NCBI RefSeq assembly: GCF_026248825.1
Contig: NZ_CP110973.1
Coordinates: 3,119,001 to 3,183,000, forward strand
Direction: 5' to 3'
DNA: 64,000 nucleotides
From: Larkinella insperata
GTDB lineage: Bacteria; Bacteroidota; Bacteroidia; Cytophagales; Spirosomataceae
This document shows positions 26,168 through 36,149 of this stretch, piece by piece (within the stretch, counting starts at the first letter, position 1; every line of letters begins with the position of its first letter). The notes below the pieces were generated by a model that was not told where the DNA came from, did not search any database, and saw only the letters and a list, made by a program, of their open reading frames with translations. The position numbers and the translations under genes are program-made.

Positions 26168-29100
26168 ATGAAACTAGTCCCATTCGTAATTCTGATCATC
26201 TGGTGGTTGGCCTTCGGGTTGCCAGACGTTTCGGGAGCCTCCAAAGACCCACTGAATCAGTCGCTCCGGATTGATCACATCGGGGTCGATGAAGGCTTGA
26301 CGCAGGGGTCGGTGTATCATATTCTGAACGATAGCCGGGGGTTTCTCTGGCTCGGCACTCAGGACGGTCTGAACCGGTACGACGGCGCTCATTTCCGGCA
26401 CTACCGTCCCGACATGACGAACCCGAACGCTATTGTCGGCATTAACATTTCCGGGATCGTCGAGGATCGCAACGGCAACCTTTGGGTCGGTACTGAATAC
26501 GGCCTGAACTATTACGACCGCGCAACGGACCGCTTTTCCTGCATCTATTCGTACTCTAAGTCGAAAAGGCCGTTAAAGAGCAAAACCATACCGTTTTACG
26601 CCAATGGGCAGGAAGTGCTGTATTATAGCGAAACGGAGGGGCTGGTTTCGTTGACCATTAAAACGAAGCAGAAGCTGGTGCTTGACCCCACGATCCGGCC
26701 CACGCACGAATACGACCAGCTCAACTCGACCGTCCGGACACCGCTGGGCGATGTCTGGCTTCACGCACCCACCGGTTTGATCCGTTACAATCTTTACGAG
26801 CGCCGGGCGCATTATTATTTCAGCAGCCACCCCGACAACGAAGCCGGTCCGTCGATGGGCGTCTTTTCGTTCCACTGCGATTCGGCGGGCGTCGTGTGGC
26901 TGGGGACCGCAACCGGACTGATTCGGTTTGAACCGCAGACGGGGCGTTACCAGACGTTTCTGCCCGGCGAGGGCCGGAATTTAACCTCCATTTACACCAT
27001 CGCTGAAGACCACAACGGCCGGTTGTGGCTCGGCACGCAGCGCGGGGGAATCTGGCTCTTCGACAAATCGGACAAACGGTTTAGCCAGGTGGGCGGCTTT
27101 TCCAACAGCGCCCGTCAGTTAGCGGACTACGAAATCTGCAAAATTCACATCGACCGGCAGGGCATCATCTGGGCCAATACCGACCCCGACGGCCTGGCCC
27201 GGATTGTGCCGGGTAGCACGTTTTTTGGCGGTATGGCCGTTTCGCAGAATGAATCTCATGAGGCCAAAGATCCCACCACGCTCAGCCATTTTGTGGTCCG
27301 GGGGTTTTTGGAAACCTCGCCGACCGAAATGTGGATTGCAACCGAGCGCAGCCTCGACGTGCTGGACCGGACCCAGAACCGCATCATCCGGCGCTACCTG
27401 ACCCAGGCCAAACACAGCGATTTGCCGTCGCGTACGCTGATCAAGTGCCTGTATAAAGATCCGTTGAACCGGATTTGGGTGGGGACGAACGGCGGTGTTT
27501 TTACGTTTGACAAAGCCCGGTCAACGTTTAGCAAAATTCCGTTACCGGGGTCGGCCAACAGCAAAGTGGTCGAAAATTACGTTCGTCGGTTGCTGGCGCT
27601 CGATGACAACACCATCCTGACGGCTACGGAAGACGGTCTTTTTCTACTGGATGTGCGTCAGCGGACGTTCAGACTGCTGCCCACGCTGGCGAATAAGAAT
27701 ATTTTTAGCTTTGCCCGGGATCGGGCCGGTCGGTACTGGGTTGGCATTTATTCCGATGGTTTCTACTGCTACGAGCGGGCTCCCATTGGCAAAGATACCC
27801 GTCCGCAACGGATTGTCCGGGGGTTGGACGGCTACACCATTTTATATTTTTACGAGGACCCCGTCCGGCCCATTGTCTGGATGGCGACCGACAAAGGGCT
27901 GGCGGCTTTTAATACCAAGACCGGGCGGATTCAGCTTTACGATCACCGGCACGGTTTGGCCAATCCATTCGTGTATGGTATTTTACCCGATCATCAGAAC
28001 CGGCTTTGGATCAGTACCAACCGCGGGATTTCATTTTTCAACCCGACCACCAGCACGTTCAAGAACTTCGACCTCACTGACGGTTTGCAGGGCTACGAAT
28101 TCAACGGCAATGCGTATTACCGCACCCAGGACGGTGAGTTGTTTTTCGGGGGCGTCAACGGTTTCAACCGGTTTTACCCCGAGCAGTTTCGGACGAGTTC
28201 GTACATGCCATCGGTGCACATTCACAAAATGACCGTCAATGAAGCGCCGTACCAGTCTGACAGCTACATCGGAGAAACCTCCCGGCTTGAACTCCCGTAC
28301 AACCAGAATACCGTAGCCCTCGAATTTACGGCGTTGGATTATTACAGCAACGGCCGTAACCAGTATCAGTATCAGTTGGTTGGCTACGACGACCAATGGG
28401 TGCAGTCCGGCAATGCTACTTACGTCCGGTACGCAAACCTGCCGCCGGGTACATACGTATTCCGGGTCAAAGCCGCCAACAAAGACGGGCAATGGAGTCC
28501 GAAAATCAGGCGGTTAACCATGATAATCCAGCCCCCGTTCTGGCAGCGGGCCTGGTTTCTGTCGTTGATGGCCCTGCTGGTTGGCGCTGCGGCTTATTAC
28601 TGGGTTCGCCGGCGCGAAAACCGGATACACCGGCAGCACCAGCGGAACACGCGGCTGGCCGTTGAGTTGCAGGAGCAGATCAAGAAAAACCTGGCCCGCG
28701 ACCTGCACGACGAGATTGGTGCCCAACTGGCGACCCTGAAGCTGTACGTCAGTCGGCTGACCGATCCGCCTGGTCAGCCGGCGCGCTCCACCTCCCTGAG
28801 CGAGCTGGCCCGCGAACTCATCACCGACATCATTGGCAACATCCGTAACCTGCTGCGTGAACTGAGCCCCCGAACGCTCGAGCAGTACGGTTATGCCGCA
28901 GCCGTGGAGGAACTTTTATCGCGCATCGACCGCACGACGCTGGAAACCCATTTCTGGGCCGACGAACTGCCGTCACGGCTGGAGGCTGAAACCGAATTGA
29001 TGCTTTACCGGATTACGCAGGAGTTGCTGAACAATACACTCAAACACGCCAATGCCCGGCAGGTCAGCATCCGGCTGGTGTTTGAATCCCCGCTGGTCAA

Positions 29101-29332
29101 ACTCTACTACAGCGATGACGGCCAGGGCTTCGACCTCAAGGAAGCCCGGCGGGGGCTGGGAATCGGTAACATCGAATCCCGTGTGGCCCTGATCAACGGG
29201 GATATCGACTGGCAGTCGACGCCCGGTGAAGGAACGCGGGTTATTGTAACGCTGCCGTTCCGGGCATCGAACCGGTTTTTGTCACTGAACCGGCTGGAAC
29301 GGTCGCTTAGAAAAGTGACGACATTGTTTTAA
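26168..29332 (+). CDS. Beta-propeller sensor histidine kinase (Reg_prop/Y_Y_Y/HisKA_3)
   Basis: A 1054-residue membrane sensor. After a signal peptide come many Reg_prop propeller repeats (DSRGFLWLGTQDGLNRYDG, DRNGNLWVGTEYGLNYYD, DHNGRLWLGTQRGG, DPLNRIWVGTNGGV) spanning ~45-690. A Y_Y_Y domain follows (YQYQLVGYDDQWVQSGN, about 730-785), then one transmembrane helix (about 795-815), a HisKA_3 dimerisation domain with phospho-acceptor His847 (ARDLHDEIGAQLA), and HATPase_c (ELLNNTLKHANARQ). This is the type of sensor that often controls polysaccharide loci in Bacteroidota. It has no receiver or AraC domain, so it needs a separate NarL-type regulator, not seen nearby. Confidence 0.95.
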   Translation: MKLVPFVILIIWWLAFGLPDVSGASKDPLNQSLRIDHIGVDEGLTQGSVYHILNDSRGFLWLGTQDGLNRYDGAHFRHYRPDMTNPNAIVGINISGIVEDRNGNLWVGTEYGLNYYDRATDRFSCIYSYSKSKRPLKSKTIPFYANGQEVLYYSETEGLVSLTIKTKQKLVLDPTIRPTHEYDQLNSTVRTPLGDVWLHAPTGLIRYNLYERRAHYYFSSHPDNEAGPSMGVFSFHCDSAGVVWLGTATGLIRFEPQTGRYQTFLPGEGRNLTSIYTIAEDHNGRLWLGTQRGGIWLFDKSDKRFSQVGGFSNSARQLADYEICKIHIDRQGIIWANTDPDGLARIVPGSTFFGGMAVSQNESHEAKDPTTLSHFVVRGFLETSPTEMWIATERSLDVLDRTQNRIIRRYLTQAKHSDLPSRTLIKCLYKDPLNRIWVGTNGGVFTFDKARSTFSKIPLPGSANSKVVENYVRRLLALDDNTILTATEDGLFLLDVRQRTFRLLPTLANKNIFSFARDRAGRYWVGIYSDGFYCYERAPIGKDTRPQRIVRGLDGYTILYFYEDPVRPIVWMATDKGLAAFNTKTGRIQLYDHRHGLANPFVYGILPDHQNRLWISTNRGISFFNPTTSTFKNFDLTDGLQGYEFNGNAYYRTQDGELFFGGVNGFNRFYPEQFRTSSYMPSVHIHKMTVNEAPYQSDSYIGETSRLELPYNQNTVALEFTALDYYSNGRNQYQYQLVGYDDQWVQSGNATYVRYANLPPGTYVFRVKAANKDGQWSPKIRRLTMIIQPPFWQRAWFLSLMALLVGAAAYYWVRRRENRIHRQHQRNTRLAVELQEQIKKNLARDLHDEIGAQLATLKLYVSRLTDPPGQPARSTSLSELARELITDIIGNIRNLLRELSPRTLEQYGYAAAVEELLSRIDRTTLETHFWADELPSRLEAETELMLYRITQELLNNTLKHANARQVSIRLVFESPLVKLYYSDDGQGFDLKEARRGLGIGNIESRVALINGDIDWQSTPGEGTRVIVTLPFRASNRFLSLNRLERSLRKVTTLF

Positions 29333-29346
29333 ACTTGCCTTTGGTT

Positions 29347-29682
29347 ATGGCAAATTTACGCATCAACGGACGGGTCTGGCTCGAAGCGCAGGAACGGTTT
29401 TTTGGAATTGGTCGGATGGAGCTACTGGAACGAATCCAGCAAACGGGTTCGATCAACCAGGCCGCCAAAGAAATGAAGATGTCTTACAAACGCGCCTGGG
29501 AACTGGTCCAATCCATGAACAGCCAGGCCGATGCCCCACTGGTCAGCACCCAAACTGGCGGGGAGCGGGGCGGGGGCGCCGTCGTTACCGAAGAGGGGCT
29601 TAAATACCTTACCTACTACCGGGGGCTGCAGGACCGGTTTCAGCAATTTCTCGCCCAGGAAGTCCATCACTTACCCATTTGA
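29347..29682 (+). CDS. ModE-like winged-helix regulator lacking an effector domain
   Basis: With the ATG at 29347 it has 111 residues. It matches the N-terminal DNA-binding domain of ModE/LysR-type proteins: LLERIQQTGSINQAAKEMKM then SYKRAWELVQSMN, and GGGAVVTEEG before the C-terminal helix. The molybdate-binding TOBE domains of full ModE are absent. Such short forms occur widely and may sense molybdate through another route or nothing at all. It lies 14 nt after the sensor kinase stop, so they are probably co-transcribed. No molybdate transporter genes are in the window. Confidence 0.88.
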   Translation: MANLRINGRVWLEAQERFFGIGRMELLERIQQTGSINQAAKEMKMSYKRAWELVQSMNSQADAPLVSTQTGGERGGGAVVTEEGLKYLTYYRGLQDRFQQFLAQEVHHLPI

Positions 29683-30012
29683 TCTCCGGGGAAAGCCGGC
29701 TTTGATGTTGGTTTTGAAGAGCGGCCTGAAAGAAATCACAGTAAAGTAATAGTGTCTGATAAATGCTTTTTATTGGCGATCTGCTGAGATTTTGAACCCT
29801 GGTTAAATGGGGTTTACAAAAAAATAATTTTTTAGAAAACCGGCCTTTACGCTTCCGTTTCGCGGTTCTTCCTTTCCCGTTCCCTCGAATAGTGCCTTAA
29901 AAAAAAATAATTCATCATTTCCGAAATCCAAAAATCAGGCTTACTCGTTCGTATGGTTGTCTTGCAAGAAGCACCCTTTTCAATTCACCCATTTTACAAC
30001 TAATCTTTTCTC
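29683..30012. other. AT-rich intergenic region upstream of ferritin-like genes
   Basis: No gene seen. It contains A- and T-tracts (AAAAAAATAATTTTTT near 29818) and TATGGTTG near 29952, one mismatch to the -7 consensus, as a weak promoter candidate for the ferritin-like pair. Confidence 0.35.
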
Positions 30013-30768
30013 ATGGAAGAATTAACGAGTACCTCTACCCCCAAGAAAGGTTCGAGTGTAGCCGCCATTCCATCGGTCGAGCGCCGGATGTTTCTGCGAG
30101 CTCTGGGCTTAACAACCGTTTCGGCTTCGGCTTTTCTGGCAGCCTGCCAAAATTCAATAAACGACGTAGCTCCTAAAATTTCTGGCGCCCGGATTTCAGC
30201 TGAAGGGGTTAGTTTCGGGGAAGGCGATTTTGCCATTCTGAACTACGCTTATGCCCTGGAGCAACTGGAAACCGCTTTCTACATGGCCGTTATTGAGAAA
30301 AAAACGTTCCCGGCGGGCAGTAAAGAAGAAATGGTTTTCAAAGATATTCACGATCATGAACTCGTACACCGGGAGTTTTTCAAGCTAGCGCTGGGCTCTA
30401 ACGCCATTGGTGATCTGGAATTCGACGTGAGCAGCATCGATTTCAGCAACCGCCGGGAAGTTTTGAACACCGCCCGGGTTCTGGAAGATACGGGAGTTGC
30501 TGCCTATAACGGAGCCGGACCGCTGCTGAGCAATTCAACGTTCCTGACGCTGGCCGGCAAGATTGTGTCCGTAGAAGCTCGTCACGCTGCCCTGATCAGT
30601 ACCATCCTGCAACCCAACGGCGCGTTGTTTGCTGGTGATTACGTGGTGGACAACAACGGTTTGGAAAGACCGCTGACGATCTCCGAAGTACTGGGCAGAG
30701 CCGGTAAGTACATCAAAACTCCCATCAACCCGGCCTCCCTACTGGCGCTGGAATCATCCAAATCATAA
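30013..30768 (+). CDS. Ferritin-like domain protein, Tat-type lipoprotein
   Basis: A 251-residue protein. Its leader carries a twin-arginine-like motif ERRMFLRALG and a lipobox FLAAC near residue 38, predicting Tat export and lipid anchoring. The rest fits a four-helix ferritin-like (Ferritin_2/DUF4439-like) bundle: YALEQLETAFY, then HDHELVHREFF, ARVLEDTGVAAYNG and SVEARHAAL, supplying the Glu and His ligands of a di-iron site. It resembles desiccation-related PCC13-62-type proteins. A homologue starts 14 nt downstream. Possible roles are envelope iron binding or oxidative protection; unproven. Confidence 0.88.
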   Translation: MEELTSTSTPKKGSSVAAIPSVERRMFLRALGLTTVSASAFLAACQNSINDVAPKISGARISAEGVSFGEGDFAILNYAYALEQLETAFYMAVIEKKTFPAGSKEEMVFKDIHDHELVHREFFKLALGSNAIGDLEFDVSSIDFSNRREVLNTARVLEDTGVAAYNGAGPLLSNSTFLTLAGKIVSVEARHAALISTILQPNGALFAGDYVVDNNGLERPLTISEVLGRAGKYIKTPINPASLLALESSKS

Positions 30769-30782
30769 CCCAACGAACGATC

Positions 30783-31613
30783 ATGAATCTCTTCGGAATA
30801 TTCTCACAAATTGAAAAAGTTGATGCGGAAGCGGGTGAAAAAATGGATTTTGCCCGCCGGAAAATGCTGAAAACCGCAACGGTTGCGGCTGCTGCTACGC
30901 CCGCATTTTTTGTCGGAATGGTTAACAAAGCGTTTGCGGCAGAAGGCTGCGCCGGTGATGCGGTGGCTATCCTGAAATACGCCCTGACGCTGGAATACCT
31001 CGAGCGTGATTTCTACCGGGCTGCTCAGTTCAAGGCGGGTTTGTTGCCCGTCGGAACCCGGGCGTACGTGGTGCAAATTGCCAAACACGAAGCGCAGCAC
31101 GTTGACCTCCTGGAAGGCGTACTGGGTCTGAAAAAGAACGAGTTGCAGCCGAAGTACAACATGACTACCCTTAACGCTGCGCTGGCCGATTACGAAACCT
31201 TCCTGACGTATGCACAGGCGCTGGAGGATACCGGGGTTCGGGCTTACAAAGGACAGGCTGCGTGTCTGCTGGAAGAAGGATCGGCTACTGCGAAAGTGGC
31301 TCTGCCGGTAGCCCTGCGGATTCACTCGGTGGAAGCACGGCACGCGGCTGCCGTTCGTTACATGCGGGGATTGCGGGTATGGGCTTCCAGCGGTGAAAAC
31401 GGAACGGAAGCAGATCCGAAGGTTTATGCCAACGAAGACATGGGCCATCAGGGTGGTGCCGATCTGGAAGGCTACTTCAACACCCCGGAAAATAAAATGA
31501 AATTGTACACGCCGGATATGTCGAAGCGGGCGGTTTACGAATCGTTTGACGAGCCACTGACCAAGGACGAAGTACTGGCTATTGCCGGTCCGTTCTTCGC
31601 ACCAACGATGTGA
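30783..31613 (+). CDS. Ferritin-like domain protein, Tat-type exported
   Basis: A 276-residue paralog-like partner of the preceding gene. The leader has a twin arginine (FARRKMLKTATVAAAATPAF) and a cleavage site near KAFA, but no lipobox Cys, so it is probably soluble in the periplasm. Ligand-bearing helices are LTLEYLERDFY, KHEAQHVDLLEG, QALEDTGVRAYKG and HSVEARHAA. Its C-terminal ~70 residues are an extra region absent from the first protein. The two genes form one transcription unit closed by a terminator. An anchored/soluble pair may form a hetero-complex (inference). Confidence 0.88.
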   Translation: MNLFGIFSQIEKVDAEAGEKMDFARRKMLKTATVAAAATPAFFVGMVNKAFAAEGCAGDAVAILKYALTLEYLERDFYRAAQFKAGLLPVGTRAYVVQIAKHEAQHVDLLEGVLGLKKNELQPKYNMTTLNAALADYETFLTYAQALEDTGVRAYKGQAACLLEEGSATAKVALPVALRIHSVEARHAAAVRYMRGLRVWASSGENGTEADPKVYANEDMGHQGGADLEGYFNTPENKMKLYTPDMSKRAVYESFDEPLTKDEVLAIAGPFFAPTM

Positions 31614-31632
31614 TACAACCAATTGAGAAGTA

Positions 31633-31665
31633 CCAAAAAAGACCGGCGTGCGCCGGTCTTTTTGG
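31633..31665. terminator. Bidirectional intrinsic terminator
   Basis: AAAAAAGACCGGCG, loop TG, CGCCGGTCTTTTT. It separates the ferritin-like genes from the convergent GH78 gene. Confidence 0.92.
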
Positions 31666-31676
31666 TTTCATTCGTT

Positions 31677-34073
31677 TTACAAGGTGACGGTCTGCTGCCC
31701 TTCTTTCAACGCCACGGTTTTGCCGTGCCATTTCAGGGTTCCGGTCAAACCGTCGGGTAACGTAATGACTCCTTTCAAACCGCCGGTCGGGGTTTTGTCA
31801 AACCGCACGGTAATGTCACCCGCCGGATGCGGCATCGTTCCTTCCGCAAATTGCAACGCACCCAGGTACGGTGTAATGACGACGGACTGAAAACCGGGTG
31901 AGGCCGGATTGATTCCGCAAACCGTCGACAAAAATTCGTAATTCGGGGCCGCACTCCACGCGTGGCAGTCGGAGCGGGTAGGCTCCGGGTTTTCGGCAAA
32001 CGTCGTTAAACCCAGGGCCAGCATGTCGTGCCACGGTTTGAGCGTTGGTAGGAACTGATCCGCCATGCCGGTTTTTTTCAGCGCCTGAAACAGGTAAAAC
32101 TTGAAATAGAATGTCGCCTGAGTCAGATTCGGATCAGCCATGACTTTCTGCATCAGGGCTTTCTGCTGCGCCACCGGCACGGCGTCGGTCAGGATGGCCC
32201 AGATGTTGGCGTGCTGACTGAAACTGGTTTTATCGGGTGTGTCGGCCACCAGCCCCCGGCCCGCGTCCCAGCAATTGTTATATACATTTTTGGCCAGCCG
32301 GATGCCCATCAGACGGTAATGTTCGGCCTGCTGGTTTTTGCCGTAATGGTAAAACACCTGCGAAATTCGCTGCATGGTATAAGCCTGTTGCAGCGTCAGA
32401 ATGGCCGAGCCGCCTTTCCGGGCGCCCTTCGGTACTCCGCCCATGCCTTCGTCCGGGGCGTCCCACTTCGCCCAGTCCACAAAATTCCACCATTGAAGCG
32501 GACCGTTCAGGCCGTTGTCGGCCAGTCGTTTTTCGTGCCAGTCAAGCACGGTTGTAATGCCGGGTAGCATGGATTCAACAAATTTGTCGTCTTTCCGGTG
32601 CATCCAGTAATCGTAAATCATGGTGACCCAGTACAACGAAAACGGCGGAATCACCTGAAAATCGGCACTCGGGTAACGGCTCTGCGTTAGGCCGTCGTTG
32701 AACCGGCTGTGGTCGTAATCCAGGATGGCTTTCCGCATCAGCCGGTCGTCACCCGTCATGTAGAGGGAAATCAGCGACTGGATGCGGGTGTCGCCGGTGT
32801 ACTGCAATTGTTCGTAGTAGGGGCAATCGTAATACGTTTCACCCGCGCAGAGCCGGGCCGTCCGCCAACCCACGTTCCAAATATCTTTTAAACTTTCGTC
32901 GCTGCTGGTAAACCGGGCTTTTTCCTGAAACGGGTAGCCGGTAAAATGACCCATCAGATCGTGAATTTCGACGGGGTCGCCTTTGGTTTCAATGGTGATT
33001 TGCAGGTAGCGATACGTCCGGAACAGGAGCGGGCGGAAGGTGCGTTTCTGCTTGCTGCCGTCGCCAACGAATTGATCTTCAAAGCCAATGAGTTGTTTGC
33101 CGTTCACCTGATCGCGGTTGCCTTTCTGCCGGTTGTCGTCCACCAGTGCCTCCGCGTACGCCAGCGTAATGACGGCATCTTTGCCCCGGCTGATGGTCAG
33201 TTCCGGGAAGGCGTTGGTCAGATGCCCCTGGTCGCAGAGGATCACGGCTTTGTGGTTGCGGTGAACGGCGAACGAGTTTTTTCCCTGTAAAAAATCGTCG
33301 GCTACGTCCACCCCCTCCGCCCGGCGGACCGTCGCCAGCCGTTGCGGTATTTCTTCCATCAGCGGAATGGTGCGCGGCACCAGGTTCCAGTTGCCGTCGG
33401 TACCCAGACCGCGCGGTTTGGCGGCCCAGCCTACCGGTTTAGCCGCTGACCAACCGGCATCGTCGAAAGCCGGTTCCTGCCAGCCCCAGGGGTATTTGGC
33501 CCCCTCTACCCGGTCGCCCGCACCGACAACAATGTAGGTGCGTAGTTTCGGAATGTCGTTGATAACGGGCGAATAGGCCGGATTCTGGTAAACTTTCCAG
33601 GTGTTGTTGGTATTGACGACCTGTTCGGCGTCGCCATCGCCCTGCACGATGAACCCGAACTGGTAGTGCATTTGATAAAAGGGAGCGTATTCGGCCATGT
33701 AAGTCACCACGGCCGCCAGCGTATTTTTGCCGCTGGTCAGGTACGGCGCAAGATCGACGGTTTCATAATTCCAGTTCTGCAGATCGCTGCGGGCCGGGCC
33801 GGACACCACGGCTTTTCCGTTGACGAACAGTTGATAGCGGTTATCACCCGAAACGTTGATAACGAAGCGGCTGGGCTTTTGGGCCAGATCAAAATTCTTG
33901 CGGAAATGGTAGACGCCGTAGGACCGGATGGGAGCCGTTGGGTGCCCGATCCACTGCGCTTTCCAGAAATCGGTTTGCCAGCGGAGACTCGGGTTAACGG
34001 CCAACGGAGCGGGGGTTTGAGCGAAGGAGAGAAAAGTCGAAAAAATAAGGTAAAAAAGCAGCCAGGTTTTCAT
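31677..34073 (-). CDS. GH78-family alpha-L-rhamnosidase, secreted
   Basis: From the Met at 34073 the protein has 798 residues with a signal peptide ending LSFAQ (the upstream Met at 34088 adds only five residues). The N-terminal jelly-roll region carries SGDNRYQLFVNGKAV. The (alpha/alpha)6 catalytic barrel includes GETYYDCPYYEQLQYTGDTR, which holds the acidic residues typical of GH78, and a C-terminal beta-sandwich follows from about residue 710 (CHAWSAAPNYEFL precedes it). It should release L-rhamnose from glycans or glycosides in the periplasm. No SusC/D pair is adjacent, so it is not in a classical utilisation locus. Confidence 0.9.
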   Translation of the reverse strand: MKTWLLFYLIFSTFLSFAQTPAPLAVNPSLRWQTDFWKAQWIGHPTAPIRSYGVYHFRKNFDLAQKPSRFVINVSGDNRYQLFVNGKAVVSGPARSDLQNWNYETVDLAPYLTSGKNTLAAVVTYMAEYAPFYQMHYQFGFIVQGDGDAEQVVNTNNTWKVYQNPAYSPVINDIPKLRTYIVVGAGDRVEGAKYPWGWQEPAFDDAGWSAAKPVGWAAKPRGLGTDGNWNLVPRTIPLMEEIPQRLATVRRAEGVDVADDFLQGKNSFAVHRNHKAVILCDQGHLTNAFPELTISRGKDAVITLAYAEALVDDNRQKGNRDQVNGKQLIGFEDQFVGDGSKQKRTFRPLLFRTYRYLQITIETKGDPVEIHDLMGHFTGYPFQEKARFTSSDESLKDIWNVGWRTARLCAGETYYDCPYYEQLQYTGDTRIQSLISLYMTGDDRLMRKAILDYDHSRFNDGLTQSRYPSADFQVIPPFSLYWVTMIYDYWMHRKDDKFVESMLPGITTVLDWHEKRLADNGLNGPLQWWNFVDWAKWDAPDEGMGGVPKGARKGGSAILTLQQAYTMQRISQVFYHYGKNQQAEHYRLMGIRLAKNVYNNCWDAGRGLVADTPDKTSFSQHANIWAILTDAVPVAQQKALMQKVMADPNLTQATFYFKFYLFQALKKTGMADQFLPTLKPWHDMLALGLTTFAENPEPTRSDCHAWSAAPNYEFLSTVCGINPASPGFQSVVITPYLGALQFAEGTMPHPAGDITVRFDKTPTGGLKGVITLPDGLTGTLKWHGKTVALKEGQQTVTL

Positions 34074-34173
34074 ACAAGCGGGAATCAATCAGAATCTTGC
34101 TGCAAGATAATGACAAATCCGCGCTTCTTCGCTTTTGTCCGTTTGAGAAGACGGGTTGCCCGTCATGCCAAAG

Positions 34174-34914
34174 TCACGGCCTTTCAACGCTCATGCGCAG
34201 GCCGTTTATTATCGTTTCTGATTTAATTCGGGTACGATCCTTTTTGGAAATATAGTAAGTCGTGTGGGCGTCGGGAGCAATGTCATCGTTGACGTCAACA
34301 ACGTAACAGGTAATTCTTTCGCCCTTGGTATCTGTCAACTGCGTTTCGCTAACGCCGATGATGCGGGCAGTGAGCAACCCGCGTCTTCCAAGAGTAACGT
34401 CAAAGATCGGAATCGTGGCTTGATAACTGACTTTCAGGGGCAAAAAACGGATTAAGAGCGGGTAGAAACTGGAGCTGACCGTAGGAACTGCTACGGTTTC
34501 CCGCTCCGAAGTTTCCCGCATAGTTTTATGATCGTGAACAGACGCATTCATTTCCTGACCGCTGAACGTTAGGTGTATGGTGCGTTGTAGATTGGAAGAA
34601 GTGTAATAAACGGGAACGAGTGTTTCCTGAAGAACGACGGTTGTATCGATTTGCGTCGGACCAGAAGCCCCTTTTGAGGTCAGTTCCTGGATAAAAAGGA
34701 GCTTGTCTCCCTGATAATTCGGTTGAACAGTCGTCAGGGAGGTGGCCCATTCCCGCTTCGTTGCGCCTTCCCAATAATACCAGACGGCTTTTTGCTTTTC
34801 AGCCGGAATTGCAAATGGACCCGCTATGACTTGAATGGATTGTGTTTTAGTCTGCGCTGTTGCCGGTTTTGACAAGAATAGTAACAGAACCAGGCAGAAG
34901 CTTAGTTGCTTCAT
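34174..34914 (-). CDS. Secreted DUF3108-like protein of unknown function
   Basis: A 246-residue protein with a signal peptide (residues 1-20, ending ATAQ). The mature part is beta-rich and ends TTYYISKKDRTRIKSE, the strand pattern of DUF3108-like periplasmic proteins. The match is by overall pattern only. It lies 26 nt downstream of ypdA on the same strand, so they may share a transcript, although their functions look unrelated. No catalytic residues evident. Confidence 0.6.
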   Translation of the reverse strand: MKQLSFCLVLLLFLSKPATAQTKTQSIQVIAGPFAIPAEKQKAVWYYWEGATKREWATSLTTVQPNYQGDKLLFIQELTSKGASGPTQIDTTVVLQETLVPVYYTSSNLQRTIHLTFSGQEMNASVHDHKTMRETSERETVAVPTVSSSFYPLLIRFLPLKVSYQATIPIFDVTLGRRGLLTARIIGVSETQLTDTKGERITCYVVDVNDDIAPDAHTTYYISKKDRTRIKSETIINGLRMSVERP

Positions 34915-34940
34915 TAGAATGAACTGGTTACAAAACGTGC

Positions 34941-35969
34941 TTAGATTCGCTCAATCAGCTCGGCCACTTTCCGCACCGGCTTGCCCGTGAGGTGGTCGAT
35001 GATGGCTTTGGCGTGCTCACGACCGTTTTCGATAAACACTTTTTCGGTGTAAATCCCGGCCATGACGGTACCGCAGACGTACAGACCCGGCACGTTGGTT
35101 TCAAAGGTTTCCTTGTCGTACACCGGCACCTGCGTTTCCGGATTCAGTTCTACACCGCATTCTTTCAGTAGCTCAGCGTCGGGAATGTAACCCGTCAGGA
35201 TCAGGACGAAATCGGCGGGGAGCTCGTTTTCCTCACCGGTCTGCAAATTCGTGAGGCACACTTTTCCGGGTTCGATGCGGGTCACGCAGGTGCTGAACCG
35301 GGTGTTAATTTTGCCTTCCTTCACCCGGTTTTTAACGTCCGGAACAAGCCAGTATTTAACGGTTTTTCGGAAGTCGTCGGCCCGGTGAACAATCGTGACG
35401 TGGGCGTCGGCGCGGTAAAGTTCCAGAGCCGCTTCGACCGCCGAGTTCGACGCGCCAACGATGACAACGTTCGTGTAGGAGTACTGAAATGGTTCGTCGT
35501 AATAGTGCGTGACGTGCGGCAAATCCTCACCCGGAATCTGAAGCGAGCGCGGTTTGTCGAAATAACCCGTCGCCAGAATTACCTTGCGCGACTGGTAGGT
35601 TTGTCCGTTGGTCGTAAAAACCGTAAATAACTCTTCGTTCTGATCCCCTTCGTCGCCCGTCGGTGCATACCGCGTTACGTGGTTGACTTCAGTAAACAGT
35701 TTGAAATTCAGGTTGAAATAACCCGCTACTTTGCGGTAATACTGGAGAGCTTCGTTCCGGTTGGCTTTAACGCCCGCAATGGGAAATGGAATACCGCCAA
35801 TCTCAATATTTTCGGCGGTTGAGAAAAACCGCATCATCTTCGGGTACCGCCGAATGGACTCCGTCAGGCTGCCTTTTTCCAGAATCAGGTGACTCAAACC
35901 GGCTTTGGAAGCTTCAATTCCTGCGGCCAGTCCACACGGTCCACCACCAATAATTATTACGTCGTACAT
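34941..35969 (-). CDS. ypdA: YpdA-family FAD/NAD(P)-dependent bacillithiol disulfide reductase
   Basis: A 342-residue flavoprotein with two dinucleotide-binding motifs: IIGGGPCGLAAGIEAS at the N-terminus (FAD) and VVIVGASNSAVEAALE near residue 175 (NADPH). The family blocks RYPKMMRFFSTAENIEIGG and ILTGYIPDAELL are present. YpdA (Bdr) reduces oxidised bacillithiol in Firmicutes; several Bacteroidota also make bacillithiol, though no bsh genes lie in this window. It is divergent, with a 250-nt shared region, from a KefF/KefC potassium efflux pair, a suggestive link between low-molecular-weight thiols and electrophile defence. Confidence 0.88.
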   Translation of the reverse strand: MYDVIIIGGGPCGLAAGIEASKAGLSHLILEKGSLTESIRRYPKMMRFFSTAENIEIGGIPFPIAGVKANRNEALQYYRKVAGYFNLNFKLFTEVNHVTRYAPTGDEGDQNEELFTVFTTNGQTYQSRKVILATGYFDKPRSLQIPGEDLPHVTHYYDEPFQYSYTNVVIVGASNSAVEAALELYRADAHVTIVHRADDFRKTVKYWLVPDVKNRVKEGKINTRFSTCVTRIEPGKVCLTNLQTGEENELPADFVLILTGYIPDAELLKECGVELNPETQVPVYDKETFETNVPGLYVCGTVMAGIYTEKVFIENGREHAKAIIDHLTGKPVRKVAELIERI

Positions 35970-36149
35970 AGTTGGAAAATCTCGTTAACAGGCTGTATTC
36001 GTGCACCAAAATAAGAATACCAAAAGTAACCAAAGAAGTTCTGTCTGGCGGGATATTTTCCCAAAATCACGCGCTGATTGGGCCGGTTTTACCCGAAATT
36101 AGGGTGGGTAACCAAAGACGGGCGCGGTTTTTATTTCTTTCTATTTGGC

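Noticed and set aside
29347..29682. Full molybdate-responsive ModE
   Set aside because: Only the DNA-binding domain is present; no molybdate-binding domain or transporter genes accompany it.
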